Source of the DNA: Gammaproteobacteria bacterium
GTDB taxonomy: Bacteria; Pseudomonadota; Gammaproteobacteria; S144-34
Assembly: GCA_015487895.1 (NCBI GenBank)
Contig: WFOW01000013.1
Location: forward strand, 1 to 6,140
Direction of reading: 5' to 3'
DNA: 6,140 nt
This document shows positions 1 through 5,940 of this stretch, one piece after another. Both the position numbers and the translations under genes were made by a program. Within the stretch, counting starts at the first letter, position 1, and each line of letters starts with the position of its first letter. The notes under the pieces are model-generated. The model did not search any database. It was not told the DNA's origin and saw nothing but the letters and a program-made list of their open reading frames with translations.

Positions 1-292
1 ACCGAGGCCGCGCTCTACGTGCTCGCCTCGCTCCTTGCGGCCGTGGCCGTGAGCACCGCCGGGGCCGTGGGCTTCGTCGGCCTGCTGGTGCCGCACGCGA
101 TGCGCCTGCTGGGCCTGCGCCGCCATCGCTGGCTGCTCGCCGCCGCGGCGCTCGCCGGCGGGGCCCTGCTCACGGCCGCCGACACCCTCGCCCGCGGCCT
201 CGCCGCCCCCCGCGAGCTGCCGGTGGGCGTGGTGACGGCCCTGCTCGGGGTGCCCGCGTTCCTGGTGCTGCTGCGCCGCCACGGGACCGGCC

Positions 293-300
<8 letters not shown>
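1..300 (+). CDS. FecCD-family ABC transporter permease, C-terminal part (5' end outside window)
   Basis: This is the last 99 residues of a membrane permease that forms the channel of a binding-protein-dependent importer for iron-siderophore, heme or cobalamin. The reading frame is open from base 1, so the start lies upstream. Two family hallmarks of BtuC/FecCD proteins are visible: GFVGLLVPHAMRLLG near residues 23-37 of the visible part, and ELPVGVVTALLGVPAF near the C-terminus, which matches the conserved last cytoplasmic loop and final helix. At least two hydrophobic helices are visible (roughly residues 5-32 and 42-56), plus the last helix. The stop codon overlaps the start of the ATPase gene by 8 bases (GTGGCTGA), so the two are almost certainly co-translated. 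The substrate cannot be decided without the binding protein or an upstream receptor. Confidence 0.9.
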
Positions 301-1072
<772 letters not shown>

Positions 1073-1092
1073 GCCGCGCCCCGGCGGGGCAC

Positions 1093-1098
1093 TATACT
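1093..1098 (+). promoter_or_regulatory. Possible -10 box (TATACT) before the MBL-fold gene
   Basis: TATACT is an AT-rich island in the 55-base gap between the ATPase stop and the ATG at 1128, and matches TATAAT at 5 of 6 positions. No convincing -35 box lies 16-18 bases upstream (TGAGCC is the best there). It would therefore be a weak or activator-dependent promoter. Eight-base inverted repeats (1079-1086 and 1113-1120) flank it. Confidence 0.3.
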
Positions 1099-1127
1099 TG
1101 GCGGCAGGCCCGCGCCGGGGAAGCTCC

Positions 1128-2327
1128 ATGTCCGCCAACCGGCTCATCGTCGCCTTCGCCGTCCTGGCCGTGGCCGTGGCGCTGTGGCTCGTGGCCACGC
1201 GGCCCGGGGGGCGCGAGGCCGAGACCCCGACGAGCGCGCCGGCCGCGGCCGGAGGCGCGGCCGAGGACCACGGCGAGGGGTCCGCGGCGCCCGTGCCCGA
1301 GCCCCCGGAGCAGGACCCGCGTTTCGGCACCGATCCCGAGCGCCACCACCTGCCCGAGCGCGCCGTCGACACCGACGACATCCCGAACATCGTCCTGCGC
1401 GCCGACGACCGCGACGACGAGCCCCTGCCCTACTACCGCATCGCCCCCGACACCTACATGCTCTACGGCAACATCGCCGAGGTGGACCGCTACAACCGCG
1501 GCTTCAACGGCAACGCCGGCTTCGTGGTCACCTCCGAGGGCGTGGTGGTGATCGACTCGCTCGGCACGCCCAAGCTCGGCCGCCGCCTCATCGCCACCAT
1601 CCGCCAGGTCACGGGCGCGCCCATCCGCTACCTCGTCCTCACCCACAACCACCCGGACCACAGCTATGGCGCCGTCGCCTTCCGCCGCCTCGGCGGCGTG
1701 ACCGTCGTCGCCCACGAGGGCACCCTCGACTACCTCGCCTCGGAGGCCCTGGAGCGCTCGGTCGCCTACCGCCGCAGCTTCATCCCGCAGGACATGGAGG
1801 GCTTCGAGCCGGTGGTGCCGGACGTGCTCCTCGGCGGCGCGCCGCGCCGGGCCCGCCTCACCATCCGCCTCGGCGGGCGCACCTTCGAGGTGTGGGACGC
1901 GGGCCGCCACCACTCCTACGGCGACCTGGTGGTGCACCAGGTCGAGGACGGCATCGTCTGGATCTCCGCCCTCGCCTTCAACCACCGGCTCACCTTCATG
2001 GGCGACGGCTCGCTGGAGGCGGCGCTCGCGGGCCAGGAATGGCTGCTCGGGCGCTTCGCGGACGCACGGCTCATGGTGCCGGGCCACGGCAGCGCCCAGA
2101 CGCCGCCCTTCCCCATGGTGCGGCGCACCCGGGACTACATGCGCGCGCTCCAGGACTTCATGACCCGCGCGGTGGAAGAGGGGCTCGACCTGCAGGACGC
2201 CGTCGAGCGCGCCGAGAAGGACCCGCGCTTCGACCCCTGGCGCGGCGACCGCCTCTTCGAGCTCAACCACCGCCCCAACGCCAACTTCGTCTACCGGGAG
2301 GCCGAGCGCGCCCTGTTCGAGGACTAG
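1128..2327 (+). CDS. Membrane-anchored metallo-beta-lactamase-fold hydrolase (SoxH-like)
   Basis: This 399-residue protein has an N-terminal signal anchor (about residues 6-23, hydrophobic, followed by ATRPGGR) and an Ala/Pro/Glu-rich linker to about residue 75. An MBL fold follows from about 100 to 330, then a helical tail. The zinc-binding motif is THNHPDH (172-178, ligands H173, H175, D177, H178). Further likely ligands are H262 in HHSYGDLVVH and H320 in VPGHG. The C-terminal part, with NANFVYREAE near 384-393, resembles SoxH/quinoprotein-relay hydrolases of unknown substrate. The residue that normally supplies the bridging Asp appears to be Ala281. The anchor predicts a periplasm-facing enzyme. 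The ATG at 1128 was chosen because the anchor begins there and GGGGAAG (1117-1123) precedes it. An in-frame TTG at 1098 would add ten unsupported residues and overlap the -10 box. Fold assignment is firm; function is unknown. Confidence 0.85.
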   Translation: MSANRLIVAFAVLAVAVALWLVATRPGGREAETPTSAPAAAGGAAEDHGEGSAAPVPEPPEQDPRFGTDPERHHLPERAVDTDDIPNIVLRADDRDDEPLPYYRIAPDTYMLYGNIAEVDRYNRGFNGNAGFVVTSEGVVVIDSLGTPKLGRRLIATIRQVTGAPIRYLVLTHNHPDHSYGAVAFRRLGGVTVVAHEGTLDYLASEALERSVAYRRSFIPQDMEGFEPVVPDVLLGGAPRRARLTIRLGGRTFEVWDAGRHHSYGDLVVHQVEDGIVWISALAFNHRLTFMGDGSLEAALAGQEWLLGRFADARLMVPGHGSAQTPPFPMVRRTRDYMRALQDFMTRAVEEGLDLQDAVERAEKDPRFDPWRGDRLFELNHRPNANFVYREAERALFED

Positions 2328-2352
2328 GGCCCAGGCGCGCCGCCACCCGGAC

Positions 2353-2381
2353 TTGACCCGGCCGCGCGGCGGAACCATATA
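2353..2381 (+). promoter_or_regulatory. Sigma70-like promoter for the glycosyltransferase transcript
   Basis: TTGACC (2353-2358) matches the -35 consensus at five positions. It is followed after 17 bases by CATATA (2376-2381), or after 19 bases by TATAGG (2378-2383), in one of the few AT-rich spots of the window. The expected transcription start is near 2388-2390, giving a leader of about 250 nt before the ATG at 2641. The spacer contains a perfect 10-base palindrome, GCCGCGCGGC (2361-2370), which could be an operator. The promoter lies 26 bases after the MBL-fold stop codon. Confidence 0.5.
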
Positions 2382-2444
2382 GGGAGCGTCCCCCTGCGGA
2401 CACCCCCGGCCGGGCGGCCGTGCCGCCGGCGGCATCGCCCTTTC

Positions 2445-2480
2445 CGGAAGGCCTGAAAGGCGCGCCCTTCAGGCCTTCCG
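2445..2480 (+). repeat. Strong 16-pair inverted repeat in the leader
   Basis: The arms at 2445-2460 and 2465-2480 pair over 16 positions with a single A-C mismatch (2458/2467) and a four-base loop CGCG. It is the strongest hairpin in the window by length. No T-run follows on either strand, so it is not a standard intrinsic terminator. It may act as an mRNA-stabilising or processing structure. Confidence 0.75.
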
Positions 2481-2481
2481 T

Positions 2482-2501
2482 CGCGGCCAGGGACGGCTGC
2501 G
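2482..2501 (+). promoter_or_regulatory. Hairpin with ANGGAN hexaloop, candidate CsrA/RsmA site 1
   Basis: CGCGGCC (2482-2488) pairs with GGCTGCG (2495-2501) through seven pairs, one of them a G-U wobble (2485/2498). The loop is AGGGAC. The loop fits the ANGGAN hexaloop known for CsrA/RsmA-bound hairpins. Structure is read from the sequence; protein binding is inferred. Confidence 0.5.
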
Positions 2502-2508
2502 GGACGGC

Positions 2509-2530
2509 CCACGCACAGGGAAGTGCGTGG
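2509..2530 (+). promoter_or_regulatory. Hairpin with ANGGAN hexaloop, candidate CsrA/RsmA site 2
   Basis: CCACGCAC (2509-2516) pairs perfectly over eight positions with GTGCGTGG (2523-2530), presenting the hexaloop AGGGAA. The stretch GCACAGGGAAGT (2513-2524) matches the CsrA selection consensus RUACARGGAUGU at 10 of 12 positions, with GGA in the loop as in high-affinity sites. Its GGA lies 28 bases after the GGA of the preceding hexaloop hairpin. Confidence 0.55.
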
Positions 2531-2572
2531 CGACACACGGCCAATCGAAAATGGCTGCGAAGCGCTTCCGCG

Positions 2573-2601
2573 CTGGTCGGTCCGCGTAGCGGATCGGCCA
2601 G
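2573..2601 (+). repeat. 13-pair hairpin with two G-U wobbles in the leader
   Basis: The arms 2573-2585 and 2589-2601 pair at all 13 positions around a GTA loop. Two of the pairs are wobbles (U2577-G2597 and G2580-U2594) that would be A-C mismatches in the opposite-strand RNA. This points to selection for structure in the + strand transcript. Confidence 0.6.
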
Positions 2602-2628
2602 AGTGATCTTCCGCTTCACCGGACGAAG

Positions 2629-2633
2629 GGAGG
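2629..2633 (+). promoter_or_regulatory. Shine-Dalgarno site GGAGG of the glycosyltransferase gene
   Basis: GGAGG lies 7 bases before the ATG at 2641, within the purine run GAAGGGAGGGAGGAAG. It is the best ribosome binding site in the window and fixes the start. The run contains three GGA triplets (2629, 2633 and 2636), which could also be contacted by CsrA. Confidence 0.8.
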
Positions 2634-2640
2634 GAGGAAG

Positions 2641-3693
2641 ATGCTGCGTATCGCCCAGGTGGCGCCGCTCCACGAGCCCGTGCCGCCGCGCACCTACGGC
2701 GGCACCGAGCGGGTGGTCTCCTGGATCACCGAGGAGCTCGTGCGCCGCGGCCACGAGGTCACGCTCTACGCCAGCGGCGACTCGCGCACCGCCGCGCGCC
2801 TGGTGGCGGTCACCGACCGCGCCCTGCGCGGCCACCCCGAGTGCCGCGACCCCGTGGCGCGCCACGTGCGCCTGCTCGGGCGTGTGGCCGACGAGGCCGA
2901 ATCCCACGACATCGTCCACTTCCACACCGACCACCTGCACTTTCCGCTGGCCCGGCGCCTGGCCGTGCCCCACGTGACGACCCTGCACGGGCGCCTGGAC
3001 CTGCCGGACACGCGCGCGCTCTTCGAGGAGTTCCGCGACATCCCGGTGGTCTCGATCTCGGACGCCCAGCGCGCGCCCGTGCCCTTCGCCAACTGGCAGG
3101 CGACGATCCACCACGGCCTGCCGCGCGACCTGCACCGCTTCCACCCGCGCCACGAGGGCTACCTCGCCTTCATCGGGCGCTTCTCGCCGGAGAAGGGCGC
3201 GCACCTGGCGATCGAGATCGCCCGCCGCGCGGGCCTGCCCATCCGCGTGGCGGCCAAGGTCTGCGAGGCCAACCGCGCCTACTACGAGGAGGTGATCCGC
3301 CCCCTGCTGCGCGAGCCCTTCGTCGAGTACGTGGGCGAGGTGGGCGGCGCCGACAAGGACGCCTTCCTCGGCGGGGCGCTGGCGGTGCTGTTCCCCATCG
3401 ACTGGCCCGAGCCCTTCGGCCTGGTGATGGTCGAGGCCATGGCCTGCGGCACGCCCGTCATCGCCTTCCGCCGCGGCTCGGTGCCGGAGGTGATGGTCGA
3501 CGGCGTCACGGGCTTCGTGGTGGACGGCGTCGGCGAGGCGGTGCGCGCGGTCGAGCGCGTCGCCGGGCTCGACCGCGCCGCCTGCCGGCGCGTCTTCGAG
3601 GAGCGCTACACCGTCGAGCGCATGGTCGACCGCTACGAGGCGCTCTACGAGCGGCTGCTGCGCGGGCGCATGCGGCCGCGCCTGGTCGGCTGA
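2641..3693 (+). CDS. GT4-family (GT-B fold) retaining glycosyltransferase
   Basis: This 350-residue cytoplasmic enzyme transfers a sugar from an activated donor. It has the two Rossmann-like halves of a GT-B fold. The N-terminal acceptor half begins MLRIAQVAPL and carries YGGTE (19-23), VHFHTDHLHF (92-101), TTLHG (113-117) and SISDAQR (138-144). The donor half starts with FIGRFSPEKG (177-186) and contains the E-x7-E motif of GT4 enzymes, E257 to E265, in EPFGLVMVEAMACGTPVIA. Length is typical and no signal peptide or membrane segment is seen. The start is set by GGAGG 7 bases upstream. It is the first gene after the structured leader and is followed after 75 bases by a glucosidase of the glycogen-debranching type. 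Donor and acceptor are not determined; an alpha-glucan or glucoside product is inferred only from the neighbour. Confidence 0.9.
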   Translation: MLRIAQVAPLHEPVPPRTYGGTERVVSWITEELVRRGHEVTLYASGDSRTAARLVAVTDRALRGHPECRDPVARHVRLLGRVADEAESHDIVHFHTDHLHFPLARRLAVPHVTTLHGRLDLPDTRALFEEFRDIPVVSISDAQRAPVPFANWQATIHHGLPRDLHRFHPRHEGYLAFIGRFSPEKGAHLAIEIARRAGLPIRVAAKVCEANRAYYEEVIRPLLREPFVEYVGEVGGADKDAFLGGALAVLFPIDWPEPFGLVMVEAMACGTPVIAFRRGSVPEVMVDGVTGFVVDGVGEAVRAVERVAGLDRAACRRVFEERYTVERMVDRYEALYERLLRGRMRPRLVG

Positions 3694-3699
3694 GGCGGC

Positions 3700-3725
3700 G
3701 GCGCCGGTGGACACCCGCCGGCGCC
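3700..3725 (+). repeat. 11-pair GC-rich hairpin between glycosyltransferase and glucosidase genes
   Basis: The arms 3700-3710 and 3715-3725 pair at 11 positions, one of them a U-G wobble (3708/3717), around the tetraloop ACAC. It begins six bases after the glycosyltransferase stop. The following bases TTGCCGATACTTCCT are not a clean T-run, so it is at best a weak terminator or attenuator. The left arm and loop overlap the -35 box of the promoter there. Confidence 0.6.
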
Positions 3726-3736
3726 TTGCCGATACT
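3708..3736 (+). promoter_or_regulatory. Sigma70-like promoter for the glucosidase gene
   Basis: TGGACA (3708-3713) and GATACT (3731-3736) are separated by exactly 17 bases. This gives a likely transcription start near 3743 and a leader of about 26 nt before the ATG at 3769. A hairpin of six pairs (3742-3747 with 3752-3757, loop GAGC) lies in that short leader. The promoter would let the glucosidase and channel genes be expressed apart from the glycosyltransferase. Confidence 0.5.
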
Positions 3737-3768
3737 TCCTGCCGCCGGAGCCGGCGGGCCGCACCCCG

Positions 3769-5940
3769 ATGGACGACGTCATCCGCGTCGACGACGAGTA
3801 CTACGTCCTCGCCACCTCCTCGCGCGTGGACGACCGCACGCGCGTGCTCAAGCACGGCGAGACCTTCGCCGTCTTCGACCGCCACGGCGACATCCACGCC
3901 CTCGGCCGCAGCCCGCACGGCATCTTCCACGAGGGCACGCGCTTCGTCTCGCGCCTGGAGCTGCTGCTGGAGGAGGCCGGCCGCCCGCTGCTGCTCAACT
4001 CCTCGGTCAAGGAGGACAACACGCTGCTGGTGGCCGACCTCGCCAACCCCGAGCTCCACGACCGCGCGCACGGCACCGTCGCCCAGGGCGAGATCCACCT
4101 CTTCCGCGCCAAGCTGCTGTGCGACGGCGCCTGCCACGAGCACCTGCGCGTGGTCAACTACGGGCTGCGGCCCGTGACCCTGCGCCTCATCACCACCTTC
4201 GACGCCGACTACGCCGACATCTTCGAGGTGCGCGGGGCGCGGCGCGCCCGCCGCGGCGAGCGGCTCCGGACCCTGCGCCACGAGGGCACCGTCGTGCTCG
4301 GCTACCGCGGCCTGGACGGCGTCGTGCGGCGCACGCGCATCCGCTTCGACCCCGCCCCGCACGAGCTCGGCGACGACCACGCGGTGCACGTGCTCGAGCT
4401 CGCCCCCAAGGGCGAGGTGAGCCTCTACCTCGCGGTCTCGTGCGAGACCGGCGAGGAGGCGCCGGCCTCCGAGGCCACCTACGTGACGGCGCTCTCCTGC
4501 GCCTGCGCCGAGCTCGACCGCATGCGCGCCGACGAGTGCGAGGTCTTCACCTCTAACGAGCAGCTCAACGACTGGATCAACCGCTCGCGCGCCGACCTGC
4601 ACATGCTGGTCAGCCGCACCGAGCACGGCCTCTACCCCTACGCCGGCGTGCCCTGGTTCAGCACCCCCTTCGGCCGCGACGGCATCGTCACCGCGCTGGA
4701 GTACCTGTGGGTGAACCCGGGCATCGCCCGCGGCGTGCTCGCCTACCTCGCCGCCACCCAGGCCACCGAGGAGGTGCCGGAGCAGGACGCCGAGCCGGGC
4801 AAGATCCTGCACGAGACGCGCCGCGGCGAGATGGCCGCCCTCGGCGAGATCCCCTTCGGGCGCTACTACGGCACCGTCGACGCCACCCCGCTGTTCGTCA
4901 TGCTCGCCGGCGCCTACTGGCGCCGCACGGGCGACCGCCCCTTCCTCGAGTCCATCTGGCCCAACATCGAGGCGGCCCTCGAGTGGATCGACCGCTACGG
5001 CGACTGCGACGGCGACGGCTTCGTCGAGTACGCGCGCCACACCGAGCGCGGCTTGGTCAACCAGGGCTGGAAGGACTCCGACGACGCCGTCTTCCATGCC
5101 GACGGGGAGCTCGCCCGGGGTCCCATCGCCCTGTGCGAGGTGCAGGGCTACGTCTACGCCGCCAAGCGCGCCGCCGCGGGGCTCGCCGAGCTCATGGGCG
5201 AGCGGGCGAACGCCGAGCGCCTGCGCGCCGAGGCCGCGCGCCTGCGCGAGCGCTTCAACGAGGCCTTCTGGCTGGACGATCTCGGCACCTACGCGCTCGC
5301 CCTGGACGGCGACAAGCGCCCCTGCCGCGTGCGCAGTTCCAACGCCGGCCACGCGCTGCTCACGGGCATCGCCGATCCCATGCACGCGCGCCGCCTGGTC
5401 GAGACGCTGCTCGCGCCGGCCTCCTTCTCCGGCTGGGGCATCCGCACCATCGCCGAGGGCGAGCGCCGCTACAACCCCATGAGCTACCACAACGGCTCCA
5501 TCTGGCCGCACGACAACGCCCTCATCGCCGCGGGCTTCGCCCGCTACGGCTTCCAGCGCCGCGCCCTCGACGTGCTCACGGGGCTGTTCAACGCCAGCAT
5601 CTTCATGGACCTGCACCGCCTGCCGGAGCTCTTCTGCGGCTTCCCGCGCCGGCCCGGCGAAGGGCCGACGCTCTACCCCGTCGCCTGCATCCCCCAGGCG
5701 TGGGCCGCGGCCACGCCCTTCTACCTGCTGCAGGCCTGCCTCGGGCTGGGCTTCTCGCACGAGAAGCCCCAGATCCGCTTCACGCACCCGGTGCTGCCGG
5801 ACTACGTCGAGTGGGTCGAGATCCGCGGCCTGCGCGTCGGCGGCGGCGAGGTGGACCTCGCGCTGCGCCGCCACGCCCAGGACGTCGGCATCAACGTGCT
5901 GCGCAAGGAGGGCGACGTCGAGGTCGCCGTCTTCGTCTGA
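3769..5940 (+). CDS. Amylo-alpha-1,6-glucosidase / glycogen-debranching-type glycoside hydrolase
   Basis: This 723-residue protein has the layout of bacterial 'glycogen debranching N-terminal domain' proteins. A beta-sandwich domain (about 10-220, with SPHGIFHEGTRFVSRLEL at 48-65) leads into an (alpha/alpha)6-barrel (about 260-660), with a short beta-rich tail after it. Barrel motifs are PWFSTPFGRDG (295-305), NQGWKDSDDAV (431-441) and YHNGSIWPHDN (573-583). Candidate catalytic or sugar-binding acids are D304, D436, E563 and D582; I cannot say which pair is catalytic. It has no GH13 transferase half as in eukaryotic debranching enzyme, and no signal peptide, so it is probably cytoplasmic. The ATG at 3769 has no good Shine-Dalgarno site (GGAG at 3747 is 18 bases away), but no earlier in-frame start exists. 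It is probably co-expressed with the upstream glycosyltransferase and the downstream channel. The family is clear; the true substrate is uncertain. Confidence 0.85.
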   Translation: MDDVIRVDDEYYVLATSSRVDDRTRVLKHGETFAVFDRHGDIHALGRSPHGIFHEGTRFVSRLELLLEEAGRPLLLNSSVKEDNTLLVADLANPELHDRAHGTVAQGEIHLFRAKLLCDGACHEHLRVVNYGLRPVTLRLITTFDADYADIFEVRGARRARRGERLRTLRHEGTVVLGYRGLDGVVRRTRIRFDPAPHELGDDHAVHVLELAPKGEVSLYLAVSCETGEEAPASEATYVTALSCACAELDRMRADECEVFTSNEQLNDWINRSRADLHMLVSRTEHGLYPYAGVPWFSTPFGRDGIVTALEYLWVNPGIARGVLAYLAATQATEEVPEQDAEPGKILHETRRGEMAALGEIPFGRYYGTVDATPLFVMLAGAYWRRTGDRPFLESIWPNIEAALEWIDRYGDCDGDGFVEYARHTERGLVNQGWKDSDDAVFHADGELARGPIALCEVQGYVYAAKRAAAGLAELMGERANAERLRAEAARLRERFNEAFWLDDLGTYALALDGDKRPCRVRSSNAGHALLTGIADPMHARRLVETLLAPASFSGWGIRTIAEGERRYNPMSYHNGSIWPHDNALIAAGFARYGFQRRALDVLTGLFNASIFMDLHRLPELFCGFPRRPGEGPTLYPVACIPQAWAAATPFYLLQACLGLGFSHEKPQIRFTHPVLPDYVEWVEIRGLRVGGGEVDLALRRHAQDVGINVLRKEGDVEVAVFV

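Larger units (their letters stand above)
2388..2640 (+). promoter_or_regulatory. Long structured 5' leader of the glycosyltransferase mRNA
   Basis: Bases 2328-2640 contain no gene I can support. The part downstream of the promoter is dense in inverted repeats: palindrome TGCCGCCGGCGGCA (2421-2434), a 16-pair hairpin (2445-2480), two hexaloop hairpins (2482-2501 and 2509-2530), palindrome GAAGCGCTTC (2559-2568), a 13-pair hairpin (2573-2601) and a possible helix over the start codon (2606-2642). No open frame of protein-like composition fills it, and base composition between 2530 and 2625 is less GC-rich than in the neighbouring genes. No T-run follows any hairpin. I read it as an untranslated regulatory leader; an embedded small RNA is the alternative. 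Confidence 0.55.

Noticed and set aside
1098..1127. TTG at 1098 as start of the MBL-fold gene
   Set aside because: It would add ten residues ahead of the membrane anchor, overlaps the TATACT box and has no ribosome site. The ATG at 1128 directly precedes the hydrophobic segment.
2445..2480. Intrinsic terminator for the MBL-fold gene
   Set aside because: The stem is strong but no T-run follows on either strand, and it lies downstream of the next promoter.
2388..2640. tRNA, 6S RNA or a known riboswitch
   Set aside because: No cloverleaf, no T-loop GTTCRA motif, and no conserved core of a riboswitch class I can recognise.
2420..2977. Open frame from GTG 2420 as a small leader gene
   Set aside because: It runs deep into the glycosyltransferase gene in another frame, has no Shine-Dalgarno site, and its product is compositionally odd after residue 60.
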